Shown one piece after another: positions 35,204 through 44,065 of a stretch of DNA of 64,000 nucleotides. Position numbers and translations under genes: made by a program. The notes beneath the pieces were generated by a model. That model was not told the origin of the DNA. It saw only the letters and a list, made by a program, of their open reading frames with translations, and did no database searches. The stretch covers positions 14,861 to 78,860 of the forward strand of contig JBHEMX010000053.1 in NCBI GenBank assembly GCA_046262355.1. The letters run 5' to 3'. Numbering within the stretch: the stretch's first letter is position 1; the number at the start of each line of letters is the position of its first letter. The DNA is from DATADD01 sp046262355. Its GTDB lineage: Bacteria; Actinomycetota; CADDZG01; WHSQ01.

Positions 35204-36115
35204 ATGCGGAGGCTTCGGCTCCTGGCGCTCGCCGGTTCATTCATCCTGCTGGCAGCCGCCTGCGGCGGCGAGACCACGGCGGGCGGCGGGGGCGGGAACG
35301 GGAACGGGGATTCCGCTACGGGAGCCGCCGGCAAGGAGGGCGACGATCTCCTCCAGGTCGTCAAGGACCGAGGCACGCTCGTGGCCTCGACCGACCCCGC
35401 CTATCCGCCGCAGTCGAGCCGGAATCCCCAAGGCAAGTTGGAGGGCTTCGACATCGATGTCACGAAGGAGATCGCCGAGCGCTTGGGAGTGGAGCTGGAC
35501 TTCGTCACCCCGCCGTTCGATGCGATAACCGCGGGCAGCTGGAGCGGGCGCTGGGACCTCAGTGTTGGGTCGATAACGATCACCCCAGAACGCAAACAGG
35601 TACTCCTCTTCACCGCCCCCTACTACTACACTCCGGCGTCTGTGGCGGTGCACCAGGACAACACGGATATCCAGGACGTCGAGACCGACCTCGACGGGAA
35701 GCGGATCGGCGTCTGTCAGGCATGCAGCTACGACATCTATCTGCAGGGGAAGTCGCCGGTGATCGGCGAGGCTCCGGAGTTCGTCATCGACGACGCCCAG
35801 ATCAAGACCTACGACACCGACACGACTGCCATCCAGGATCTCGCGGTCGGAGACGGGGTGCGGCTCGATGCGGTCATGTCCGCTCTACCCACGCTGGAAC
35901 AGTCGATCGAGGAGGACACGCCGATCAAGATAGTTGGAGACCCTCTCTTCTACGAGCCGCTTGGAGTCGCGGTGGACAAGGAGTCACCCGAGGACCCGCA
36001 AGCGTTCTTCGAAGAGGTCACCAGCATCATCGAAGAGATGCGCTCCGACGGGACGCTCACGGAGCTCTCGAAGAAGTGGTACGACGGCACCGATCTTACG
36101 AAGCCCACGAGCTAG
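35204..36115 (+). CDS. Polar amino-acid ABC transporter binding lipoprotein
   Basis: A 303-residue lipoprotein with lipobox LAAACGG (Cys about 21), a Gly/Asn-rich linker and a bacterial extracellular solute-binding protein family 3 domain: LVASTDPAYPPQS, EGFDIDVTKEIAERLG, WDLSVGSITITPERK and the terminal DGTLTELSKKWYDG. It delivers polar amino acids to the permease at 36301 and the ATPase at 37148. ATG 35204 follows AGGGAGAC. The exact amino acid cannot be read from sequence. Confidence 0.88.
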   Translation: MRRLRLLALAGSFILLAAACGGETTAGGGGGNGNGDSATGAAGKEGDDLLQVVKDRGTLVASTDPAYPPQSSRNPQGKLEGFDIDVTKEIAERLGVELDFVTPPFDAITAGSWSGRWDLSVGSITITPERKQVLLFTAPYYYTPASVAVHQDNTDIQDVETDLDGKRIGVCQACSYDIYLQGKSPVIGEAPEFVIDDAQIKTYDTDTTAIQDLAVGDGVRLDAVMSALPTLEQSIEEDTPIKIVGDPLFYEPLGVAVDKESPEDPQAFFEEVTSIIEEMRSDGTLTELSKKWYDGTDLTKPTS

Positions 36116-36187
36116 TGCTCCTGCGCGGAAGTAACGTCAGCAACCAGGGCGGCACCGCGCGGTGAGGGCAAGGCGCGAGGAGTCGTG

Positions 36188-36204
36188 CGTACCCGCAGGG
36201 TACG
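36188..36204. repeat. Hairpin in a structured intergenic stretch
   Basis: CGTACCC-GCA-GGGTACG is a perfect 7-bp inverted repeat inside the 185-bp gap (36116-36300) between binding-protein and permease genes. Flanking bases add further short dyads. The gap has no credible reading frame. Such a block within an operon could be a mobile palindromic repeat or an mRNA stabiliser that sets the excess of binding protein over permease. Confidence 0.5.
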
Positions 36205-36300
36205 TGCGCGACGAGCAACGCAGCCATCGCCGATGCAGGGCCGTTCTGGGGCGACGGGACTTACGCAAAGGTGCGCTAGGGGCTGCTGCATAGGACGCCG

Positions 36301-37158
36301 ATGTCCAACAGCGCTGTGAGGTCCGGCGCAAGGGGCTTCCGCACCACATGGGAAGAGCGATCGGCGCGCGTGCCGTTCAGGACCAAGCTGTATGCGGTGT
36401 ACGCCGTGATCACCGTCATCCTCGTCCTGCTCTTCCTTTACTTCCAGTTCGACACGCGATTCATGCGCGAATGGCTGCCCTTCCTTGCCAAGGGAGTTCC
36501 GCTCACGATCGGCATCTGCTTGGGTGGCATCGCCCTCGCTACTGCCCTTGCTCTGCTCGGTGCTCTGGGCCGGCTGTCGAAGAACGCCGTTGCCAATGGA
36601 GTGGCGAACTTCTACGTTTCGTTCGTACGCGGAACGCCACTGATCGTGCAGATCTTTTTCATCTACTTTGCGTTTCCGCAGCTCGCCTTCAAGGATTCTT
36701 CACCTGCCTTCCTTCAGCCCCTGCTCGTATACGACCTGATCACAGCCGGGGTACTGGCGCTCGGCATCAACTACGGCGCCTACATGACCGAGATCTTCAG
36801 AGCGGGTATCCAGTCGATCGGACACGGGCAGATCGAGGCGGCCCATGCCCTGGGGATGAGTGGCGCCCAGACGGCGCGGCGCATCGTGTTGCCCCAGGCG
36901 GTACGCGTGATCATCCCGCCAACCGGCAACGAGTTCATCGCCATGCTGAAAGATTCGGCCCTGGTCGGCTTCGCCGGCACCCCCGAGCTCTTCAACAGGG
37001 CATCTACGGTCGGCCGCGCAGAGGCACACCCGTTCGAAACGTTCGCCGTCGCGGCCTTAATCTACTGGGGCCTCACGAGTATCTTCTCCTTCTTCCAGAA
37101 GCGATTGGAGACCAGGGTCGCCAGAGGCCACGTCAGGGAACAGGTCCATGGCCACTGA
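36301..37158 (+). CDS. Polar amino-acid ABC transporter permease
   Basis: A 285-residue HisM/GlnP-type permease with a cytoplasmic head, about five to six membrane segments and the family motifs SFVRGTPLIVQIFF, INYGAYMTEIFRAGIQS and the EAA coupling loop AAHALGMSGAQTARRIVLPQ. It forms the channel with the ATPase encoded next, whose ATG lies 11 bp inside this gene. Confidence 0.9.
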   Translation: MSNSAVRSGARGFRTTWEERSARVPFRTKLYAVYAVITVILVLLFLYFQFDTRFMREWLPFLAKGVPLTIGICLGGIALATALALLGALGRLSKNAVANGVANFYVSFVRGTPLIVQIFFIYFAFPQLAFKDSSPAFLQPLLVYDLITAGVLALGINYGAYMTEIFRAGIQSIGHGQIEAAHALGMSGAQTARRIVLPQAVRVIIPPTGNEFIAMLKDSALVGFAGTPELFNRASTVGRAEAHPFETFAVAALIYWGLTSIFSFFQKRLETRVARGHVREQVHGH

Positions 37159-37900
37159 GATCATCCGGGTGGACGATCTCCACAAGCACTTCGGGGCCCT
37201 GCACGTCCTGAAGGGAGTGACGCTCGAGGTTCGGGCCGGGGAGGTCGTCGTCATCTTGGGGCGCTCGGGCTCCGGCAAGAGCACACTGCTCCGCTGCGTC
37301 AACTTACTCGAAGATCCCACCGGAGGATGCATCGAGGTGGACGGGGTCCGCATGGAGGCCGGTAACCTCACGCGCGCAAGGAAGGAGCACATCCGCCAGA
37401 TCCGCCTAAAGGCCGGGATGGTGTTCCAAGAGTTCAACCTCTTTCCTCACATGTCTGTGCTGGGCAACGTCATCGAGGCGCCGACCACCGTAAAGGGCAT
37501 CCCACGCAGACAGGCCGAGGACATGGGGCGTGACCTCCTCGACAAGGTGGGCTTGGCCGACAAGGCCGACGAATACCCGATACGACTGTCGGGAGGACAG
37601 AAGCAGAGGGTTGCGATCGCACGCGCTCTCGCGATGGACCCAAAGATCATGCTTTTCGACGAGCCCACCTCTGCTCTCGATCCAGAGCTGATCGGAGAGG
37701 TCCTGAACGTGATGCGAGCCCTCGCTCAGGAAGGCATGACCATGCTGGTGGTCACGCACGAGATGGGCTTCGCGCGCGAGGTCGCCAACCGGATGGTGTT
37801 CATGCACGAGGGTCAGATCATCGAGGAAGGCCGGCCGAAGGACCTCATCGGCGGCGCGCGCGACGCGAGGACCCGCCGCTTCCTCGAGGCGGTGCTGTAG
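37148..37900 (+). CDS. Polar amino-acid ABC transporter ATPase (GlnQ type)
   Basis: A 250-residue ATPase: Walker A GRSGSGKST, signature LSGGQKQRVAIA, Walker B IMLFDEPTSALD, and the H-loop THEMGFA characteristic of polar amino-acid importers. ATG 37148 overlaps the permease gene. A weak hairpin (GAGGC-AAC-GCCTC at 37903-37915) follows the stop and faces the convergent second transporter. Confidence 0.93.
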   Translation: MATEIIRVDDLHKHFGALHVLKGVTLEVRAGEVVVILGRSGSGKSTLLRCVNLLEDPTGGCIEVDGVRMEAGNLTRARKEHIRQIRLKAGMVFQEFNLFPHMSVLGNVIEAPTTVKGIPRRQAEDMGRDLLDKVGLADKADEYPIRLSGGQKQRVAIARALAMDPKIMLFDEPTSALDPELIGEVLNVMRALAQEGMTMLVVTHEMGFAREVANRMVFMHEGQIIEEGRPKDLIGGARDARTRRFLEAVL

Positions 37901-37935
37901 AAGAGGCAACGCCTCCCGCTCACAGGCTCCCCAGC

Positions 37936-38727
37936 TCACAGGCGACCGGCGGCGATGATGCGCTGCAGGAACCGGCGGGTGCGCGGGTTTTCGGGCGCGC
38001 TGAAGATCTGGGCCGGCGCTCCCTCTTCCGCGATCACTCCGGAGTCCAGGAAGCAGACGCGGTCGGCGATGTCCCGAGCGAAGCCCATCTCGTGTGTCGC
38101 TATCACCATGGTCATGCCGCCGCCGGCGAGCTCTTTGATGAGTCCGAGCACCTCGGCGACCAGCTCGGGGTCCAGAGCGCTCGTGACCTCGTCCAGCAGC
38201 ATGAGCCGTGGTCGCATCGCGAGAGCGCGCACGATCGCGACGCGCTGCTGCTGGCCGCCCGAGAGACGATCGGGGTACTCGTCCTTCTTGTCGAGCAGAC
38301 CGAATCGTTCGAGCAGCTCCCGAGCCTCCCGCCGTGCGGTAGAGCGCTCCACCCCGAGCGCCTGCTCCGGGCCGAGGGTGATGTTGCGAAACACGTTCAT
38401 GTGCGGGAAGAGATTGAAGGCCTGGAACACGATGCCGATGCGGCGACGGATGCGGTTGACGTCGACTCCCGCCCGCGTGATCTCTTCCCCCTCGACGAAG
38501 ATGCGTCCTGCGTCGATCGGTTCGAGTAGATTCACGCACCGGAGCAGCGTCGACTTTCCCGACCCCGATGCGCCGATCATGCACACCACCTCGTGTTGCG
38601 CGATCGAGAGATCGATGCCCTTGAGCACAGGAACATCACCGAAGGCCTTAAAGAGACCCTCGACATGTAGTGCATCGGCAACCGCACTCGTTGCGGCATC
38701 ATCAGCGAACTCGCCGCTGTCTTTCAC
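37936..38727 (-). CDS. Second polar amino-acid ABC transporter ATPase
   Basis: A 263-residue GlnQ-type ATPase with Walker A GASGSGKST, LSGGQQQRVAIV, Walker B LMLLDEVTSALD and THEMGFA. In Walker B the usual DEP is DEV, a variant seen in this family. GTG 38727 overlaps the permease stop (GTGA). It is the last gene of a binding protein-permease-ATPase operon that mirrors the one at 35.2-37.9 kb. Confidence 0.9.
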   Translation of the reverse strand: MKDSGEFADDAATSAVADALHVEGLFKAFGDVPVLKGIDLSIAQHEVVCMIGASGSGKSTLLRCVNLLEPIDAGRIFVEGEEITRAGVDVNRIRRRIGIVFQAFNLFPHMNVFRNITLGPEQALGVERSTARREARELLERFGLLDKKDEYPDRLSGGQQQRVAIVRALAMRPRLMLLDEVTSALDPELVAEVLGLIKELAGGGMTMVIATHEMGFARDIADRVCFLDSGVIAEEGAPAQIFSAPENPRTRRFLQRIIAAGRL

Positions 38728-39641
38728 AGCGTCGCTCCGGCCTGACGCCTCCGGCGGTCGCGCTCGATCAGGTGATCCGTGAAGCGCGCCAGCGGGATCG
38801 TAACGAGCACGAAGAGTGCGGCGGCGACCACGTAGCTCGCGTAGTTGAATTGCTCGGCCCCGTAGATCTGCGCCGCGCGAGCGGCCTCGATGGAGCCGAG
38901 CACGGAGACCAGGGCCGTGTCCTTCTGCAACCCGATGAAGTCGTTGAGCAGTGGAGGAATGACGCGGCGGATCGCTTGCGGCAGGATCACGAAGCGCAGT
39001 GACTGCCACCGCGATAGTCCTAGCGAGCGCGCCGCGGCGGTCTGGCTCTCGTGAACCGAGTCGATGCCGGCTCGGTAGACCTCTGCGACGTACGCGGAGT
39101 AAACGAGGACGAGCGCGACGACTCCATAGGTGACGTCGGACTGGCTCGAGAAGAACCTGAGCCCGAGGCCCGGCGCGCCGAAGCCGATCATGTAGAGGAC
39201 GAGGATCAGCGGTATGCCTCTGAAGAGGTCGGTGTAGGCAACCGCAACCGCGCGCAAGGGAAAGAAGACGGGGCCCGGCACACCGCGCACAACGGCTATG
39301 ACGAGCGCGAGCACGAGGATGATGACCTCGGCGATCAAGAACATCTTGACGTTGAGCAAGAACGCCTCGGCGACTCCCAAAGGACTCGTGGGTGTCCCGA
39401 AGAACGACTGGCGGATATGGAACCAGCTGAAGAAGCGCTCACGCACGATACCGCTGCCCGGCGCAAGAGCGAGCGCTGCGGCGATGATGGCGAAGAACAC
39501 GATCGTGCTCCCGGTGGAGACGAGCACGGCGCGACGCCCCAACATGCGCGACCCGCGTCCCGCAGTGATCGGCGGCCCCGGCCGGCCGGGAGGATACGGA
39601 ACTTCGTAGCCCTCGGGCGGCGGCTCCGCCCGCCGGCTCAC
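38724..39641 (-). CDS. Second polar amino-acid ABC transporter permease
   Basis: A 305-residue HisM/GlnP-type permease with a Pro/Gly-rich cytoplasmic head of about 35 residues, one early hydrophobic segment, then the core with LFRGIPLILVLYM, YSAYVAEVYRAGIDS and the coupling loop AARSLGLSRWQSLRFVILPQ. It is followed at once by its ATPase gene and preceded by the binding-protein gene 37 bases upstream. Confidence 0.9.
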   Translation of the reverse strand: MSRRAEPPPEGYEVPYPPGRPGPPITAGRGSRMLGRRAVLVSTGSTIVFFAIIAAALALAPGSGIVRERFFSWFHIRQSFFGTPTSPLGVAEAFLLNVKMFLIAEVIILVLALVIAVVRGVPGPVFFPLRAVAVAYTDLFRGIPLILVLYMIGFGAPGLGLRFFSSQSDVTYGVVALVLVYSAYVAEVYRAGIDSVHESQTAAARSLGLSRWQSLRFVILPQAIRRVIPPLLNDFIGLQKDTALVSVLGSIEAARAAQIYGAEQFNYASYVVAAALFVLVTIPLARFTDHLIERDRRRRQAGATL

Positions 39642-39678
39642 GAACGCAACCTCGGCTGACGCCCCAAGGGGCGAACGG

Positions 39679-40512
39679 CTACTGCAGGTCCGGGACGCTC
39701 AGGTACTGCTTGAGCCACTTGTCCTGCAGCTTGTCGATGGTTCCGTCGCTCTTCATCTCGGCGAGCACCTCGTTGACGCACCCGACCAACGGGCTTCCCT
39801 GCTCGAAGACCATCCCGAACTGCTCCTGTTCGGGGTACTGGCCGACGACCACTGAGTTCTTGATCTCGAAGTCCCGTAGATAGACGGTCGTCACGACGTC
39901 GGTGACGAACGCATCGACCTGTCCCCCTTCGAGGGCCGACCTGCCGTCGTTCGTGTCGTTGAAGACCTTGGGCTCGGCGCTCGGCTGCACGACCGAGTTG
40001 ATGAAGCTGAGGGCGGTGGTTCCTACCTGGGCGCCGAGCTGATGTTCCTTGAGCTCCCCCACACTCTCGGCGTCTGCAACCGGATTGTCCTCGAGCGCCA
40101 GCACGCCCTGGTTGTTGTCGAAGTAGCCGTCGCTGAAGTCGACCGCCTTCTCGCGGTCCTCGGTGATCGTGATCTGGTTGATGTCGAAGTCATAGTCCTT
40201 CGCCCCCGGGGCGTAGGACTTAGGGAACGGCTCCACCACCCACTTGATGGGCAGATCCATGCGCCGGGCGACCTCACCCGCCACCTCTCCCTCGTAACCG
40301 CTGTAGTCCTTCGGAGAGCCCTCGAACCACGGAGGATACGCGGGGCGGTCCGTCGCCACCGTCAAAACACCATCCTGCGTGAGAGGTGGATCGGATATGT
40401 CGCACTTCTGCTCCTCCGACGAGCCACCCGCCGCCGGCCGGCTGCCGTCCTCCTCGGCGCATGCGGCCACCAGCAGGCCGGCCACGACGATGCCCATCAC
40501 GATCCTGCGCAT
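39679..40512 (-). CDS. Second polar amino-acid binding lipoprotein
   Basis: A 277-residue family 3 solute-binding lipoprotein: lipobox LLVAACAE (Cys about 18), VLTVATDRPAYPPW, YEGEVAGEVARRMDL, INQITITEDREKAVDFS and the terminal DGTIDKLQDKWLKQY. ATG 40512 has GGGAGAGCGCC upstream; longer readings lack a signal peptide. It differs clearly in sequence from the lipoprotein at 35204, so the two systems probably serve different amino acids. Confidence 0.87.
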   Translation of the reverse strand: MRRIVMGIVVAGLLVAACAEEDGSRPAAGGSSEEQKCDISDPPLTQDGVLTVATDRPAYPPWFEGSPKDYSGYEGEVAGEVARRMDLPIKWVVEPFPKSYAPGAKDYDFDINQITITEDREKAVDFSDGYFDNNQGVLALEDNPVADAESVGELKEHQLGAQVGTTALSFINSVVQPSAEPKVFNDTNDGRSALEGGQVDAFVTDVVTTVYLRDFEIKNSVVVGQYPEQEQFGMVFEQGSPLVGCVNEVLAEMKSDGTIDKLQDKWLKQYLSVPDLQ

Positions 40513-40716
40513 GGCGCTCTCCCAGTGTCCCTCGTGCTTGCGGATCCGACGCCCGACCGAACCGAGCTTCGGACGCCACACTTTATCCGCTGCATCATCC
40601 TTGAGGGCGTATTGGGCGGCGCTCCAGCGCCGCCCGGCACCTCCCGATATCGCGCGCGAGCTGCCTAGGCTTGGGCGCCGAACCCGACCGAGCTGGAAGA
40701 CCGGAAAGAGTGGTGC

Positions 40717-42030
40717 ATGGCCCACATCGACAGACGTGAGTTCCTGCGACGAGGAGCCGCCTGGACCGGAGGGCTATCGATATCCGGATCTCTCCTCGCC
40801 CTGGCCGCTTGCACCGACGGCGGGGGTGGAGTCGGGGATCACGGCGAGCGCGCCCCTGTGGACATGGGCGACCTCGAGCTTCCTGCAGGGTTCAGCTACC
40901 GCATCGTGTCGCGCCAGGGTGACGAGATGAGCGACGGAAATCCGACGCCGGGCATGTTCGACGGCATGGACGCCTTCCCGGGGCCCGGAGGCACCACGGT
41001 CCTCGTTCGCAATCACGAGAACCGCGGGCACCCAGAGGAGATCGGCGTGGTCGTTCCCGACGACAACCGCTACGACCCGGATCCCGAGCGCAAGGGCGGC
41101 AACACAAAGGTAGTGATAGATCGGGACCGCCGCCTCGTCGAAAGCTTCGCCGTGCTCGGCGGGACCTCCACGAACTGCGCAGGCGGTCGCACCCCCTGGG
41201 GCAGCTGGATCACCTGCGAGGAGACCTTCGATGCCGGCGACCCTGCCCACGGCTACGCGTTCGAGATCGACTCCAGGGCCTCCGGGCCCGTCGACCCTGC
41301 ACCGGTAAGAGCGGCGGGGCGCATGGTCCACGAGGCGGTTGCGTGGCACAACGACGTGCTCTACGCCACGGAGGACCAGGGGGACGCGGCGTTCTACCGC
41401 GTCCTCTTCGACGCGATGCCGCAGCGGCCCGGCGATCTCGCGCGCGCTACGGGGCGGCTCGAGGCCCTCAAGATCGTTGGTGACGATAACTTCACCGCCG
41501 ACACCAACCAAGAGTGGCCCGTGGGCGAAGGCTTCGGGGTCGAGTGGGTAACGATCGGTGACCCCGAGCCCGACGACGACGACGTCCGCCACCAGGCGCA
41601 CGAGCTGGGCGCCGCCATCTTCAATCGCGAGGAGGGCGCGTGCGTAGGAGGCGGGAAGGTTTACTTCAACTGCACGGACGCGGGCGGCGCGGGTCTGGGC
41701 CAGGTGTGGGAGCTCGATCCGGCGCGCGAGACCATCACCTTGATCTACGAGTCACCCGGACCGGAGCAGCTCAACCATCCCGACAACCTCGTCGTGGGCC
41801 GCACCGGCGATCTCTTCATCTGCGAAGACAACGACTCTGCGGTCCACATGCGCCGGCTGACCCCTGAAGGACAGATCTTCGATTTCGCCCGCGCCAACGA
41901 CAACAGCGAGTTCTGCGGGGCGTGCTTCGATGCCTCGGGCCGAACGCTGTTCGTGAACCAGCAAGGTGACCGCGAGCAAGGCATCCCCGGAGTGACGTAC
42001 GCGATCTGGGGTCCGTGGAGATCCCTGTGA
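40717..42030 (+). CDS. Tat-exported PhoX-family protein (DUF839)
   Basis: A 437-residue protein with a twin-arginine signal (DRREFLRRGAAW followed by a hydrophobic run and LAACTDG, possibly also a lipobox). The body matches the PhoX/DUF839 beta-propeller: LVRNHENRG, GTSTNCAGGRTPWGSWITCEE, HEAVAWHNDVLYATED and LNHPDNLVVG. PhoX enzymes are calcium- and iron-dependent alkaline phosphatases; many DUF839 members have no shown activity. The NCAGG and TCEE segments hold the metal ligands of PhoX, so activity is possible. It is divergent from the second amino-acid binding-protein gene. Confidence 0.83.
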   Translation: MAHIDRREFLRRGAAWTGGLSISGSLLALAACTDGGGGVGDHGERAPVDMGDLELPAGFSYRIVSRQGDEMSDGNPTPGMFDGMDAFPGPGGTTVLVRNHENRGHPEEIGVVVPDDNRYDPDPERKGGNTKVVIDRDRRLVESFAVLGGTSTNCAGGRTPWGSWITCEETFDAGDPAHGYAFEIDSRASGPVDPAPVRAAGRMVHEAVAWHNDVLYATEDQGDAAFYRVLFDAMPQRPGDLARATGRLEALKIVGDDNFTADTNQEWPVGEGFGVEWVTIGDPEPDDDDVRHQAHELGAAIFNREEGACVGGGKVYFNCTDAGGAGLGQVWELDPARETITLIYESPGPEQLNHPDNLVVGRTGDLFICEDNDSAVHMRRLTPEGQIFDFARANDNSEFCGACFDASGRTLFVNQQGDREQGIPGVTYAIWGPWRSL

Positions 42031-42095
42031 GGGCGTGTGAAACGGGGCCGAGCGCAAGCCCGCCGCCCGTCACCCCATCCCTCTCTGTTCTCCTC

Positions 42096-42338
42096 GCAAC
42101 TGGACACGCCCTGCCTGCGTAACTGCAAGGAGTTCGGTGCCGCCCGCCGGGTCCGCTCGGCCACCGGGCGCCCCCGTCTCTTCTCCTTGCAACTGGACAC
42201 GCCCTGCCTGCGTAACTTCAAGGAGTTCGGTGCCGCGCGGTGGGTCCGCTCGGCCACCGGCGCCCCCGTCCCCTTCTCCTTGGCAACTGGACACGCCCTG
42301 CCTGCGCAACTGCAGGAAGTTCGGTGCCGCGCGGTGGG
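42096..42338. repeat. Three tandem 93-94 bp repeats
   Basis: Units begin at 42096, 42189 and 42283 with GCAACTGGACACGCCCTGCC and are nearly identical for 50-93 bases; the third is cut off after GCGGTGGG. The first two keep a 31-codon periodicity in one plus-strand frame, the third shifts frame by one base. Each unit can fold through a dyad (CTCCTTG and CAAGGAG in unit 2). Spacing and length exclude a CRISPR array. The stretch from 42031 to about 42446 has no convincing gene. Confidence 0.85.
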
Positions 42339-42446
42339 CAGCAGGGGCGGCAGCGCAGCCGGATGCGGCCGTCCGAACCTTCGCCCCGGGCGGGTCGTCC
42401 TATGTCATATCCCTGCAAGAAGAAACCCTGCAAAGAAGGAGCCGCA

Positions 42447-44039
42447 GTGCTGCAGCGGGAAAGGGGGCCGGCCGGGAGTCGCCGGATCGCCCGTCGGTCG
42501 CAGATGTTTCGTCCTCGGCACGACGACCTCGTGCGGCACTCGTTGCACGACCTCGCGGAGGACTTCGAAGAGCTCGCCTACATCGCTCGATCGACGCGCG
42601 CTCGACTGAAGGATCTCGACAGGTCCCTGGAAGCGGCTCGCCGCCACATCCATCCCGCCTCGGCCCGCCCCGTCCTCACGGACGTCCGCTCGCTGGCGGC
42701 CGCATACGCGCGGCGCGAAGCCGAGCTCGAAGCGCTGCGCGCCGAGGCGCACGGGGGCGAGTGCTCCTCGGACGTACGCCGGCTCACGCAGCACAAACGG
42801 ACGTACGCAGAGCTGATCAGAACCACGCAGGGACGAGCCGCGTGGCTCGCGACCGCAACCGACTGGCAGTCGCCGTCCATCAGGCACTCGGTGCATCCGA
42901 ACGCCGGTCGGCATACCGGTCGCGTGACCGAGCACCTCGACGATTACAGGAGAGACCGCCACCCCGATGCCGTCGCGTTCGAGACCGCTTACCTACGAGA
43001 GTACGTAGACACCGCAAGGGGATGTGAAGCGCGCGCCCTCATGACGAGCTGCGGCATGGCCGCGTTCACGACGATCCTCGGCTGGCTCGCGCTGGAGGAC
43101 AAGGCGCTCGGAGGGATCGTCGCCGGCGGAGCCATGTATCACGAATGCAAGGACCTCGTGCGAAAGGCCTTCGGGCGCCGCGTTCGAGAGGTGGACGAGT
43201 CGGACCCGGAGGAGCTGCTGGCGGCAACGTCGGATCCCGTTCCCGGAGTCGTCTTTCTCGATTCCCTGTGCAATTCCAGCGGCGTGAGCACTCCCGATCT
43301 CGAGCGATTGATCGCCCAGTTGCAGTGCGATGCACGCGACGACGTCTACGTCGTGATCGACAACACCGGATTATCGGCGTCGTGCCAACCGTTCGCATTT
43401 CCCGGACGGAACCCCCTCGTGCACGTCATCGTCTTCGAGAGTCTCACCAAGTACGCGCAGTTCGGACTAGATCGCGCTACCGCCGGGATGATCGTCGCTC
43501 CGCCCTCCGACGCAGCGCAGCTCTCCGGATGCCGCGAGCACCTGGGGACGAACGTCGGAGACGCATCTCCCCATCTGATACCGGAGCCCAACCGGCGGAT
43601 GCTCGAACGCAGACTTACGAGGCTCGGACGCAATTCCCATCTGGTCGCACGCTCGCTGCAGGTCCTCATCGATCGCCGCCGGGGACCGTTCGGCGCCGTG
43701 GCCTATCCCGCGCTGCCCCGTCACCCGTCCCATGCGTGGGCGCGGCACCGACAGTTCACGGGCGGCTTCTTGACCCTGCAGCCGAGCGATGCCTCGAGAG
43801 CAGTGTTCACGCATCGAGCGTTCCTCGACGCCGTACTACGCGAGGGACGCCGCAGGAGAGTCCCGCTTGTGCTCGGCGCAAGCTTCGGTCTCGACACGAC
43901 GCGTGTCTACCTCACCGCCTCGCACACAGCACATGCGAAGCCGTTCCTGCGCATAGCTCCAGGCACGGAGCACCGCAGCGGTATCGCAGATGTGATCGAC
44001 GTCCTCGCGACGGCGATGGAGAAAGTGTGTACGCGGTGA
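42447..44039 (+). CDS. Cys/Met-metabolism-like PLP enzyme with helical N-terminal extension
   Basis: A protein of about 530 residues. The C-terminal 370 residues look like the cystathionine synthase/lyase family (fold type I): TSCGMAAFTTIL at the cofactor site, YVVIDNTGLSAS (Asp for the pyridine nitrogen) and the probable Schiff-base lysine in FESLTKYAQFG. Residues 1-150 form a charged, helical extension not found in standard family members. GTG 42447 has AAGGAG at 5 bases; ATG 42402 gives a longer form with CKKKPCKEG. Function is not recognised beyond PLP chemistry; it stands alone next to the repeat array. Confidence 0.65.
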   Translation: MLQRERGPAGSRRIARRSQMFRPRHDDLVRHSLHDLAEDFEELAYIARSTRARLKDLDRSLEAARRHIHPASARPVLTDVRSLAAAYARREAELEALRAEAHGGECSSDVRRLTQHKRTYAELIRTTQGRAAWLATATDWQSPSIRHSVHPNAGRHTGRVTEHLDDYRRDRHPDAVAFETAYLREYVDTARGCEARALMTSCGMAAFTTILGWLALEDKALGGIVAGGAMYHECKDLVRKAFGRRVREVDESDPEELLAATSDPVPGVVFLDSLCNSSGVSTPDLERLIAQLQCDARDDVYVVIDNTGLSASCQPFAFPGRNPLVHVIVFESLTKYAQFGLDRATAGMIVAPPSDAAQLSGCREHLGTNVGDASPHLIPEPNRRMLERRLTRLGRNSHLVARSLQVLIDRRRGPFGAVAYPALPRHPSHAWARHRQFTGGFLTLQPSDASRAVFTHRAFLDAVLREGRRRRVPLVLGASFGLDTTRVYLTASHTAHAKPFLRIAPGTEHRSGIADVIDVLATAMEKVCTR

Positions 44040-44065
44040 CCCGCGCGGCTGCTCAGGGATAGAGC

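Noticed and set aside
42096..42338. CRISPR array
   Set aside because: Units of 93-94 bp with no unique spacers and only three copies; no cas genes.
42037..42609. A repeat-protein gene over the tandem repeats
   Set aside because: The third repeat shifts the frame, and the reading runs into the PLP gene out of frame without a ribosome-binding site.
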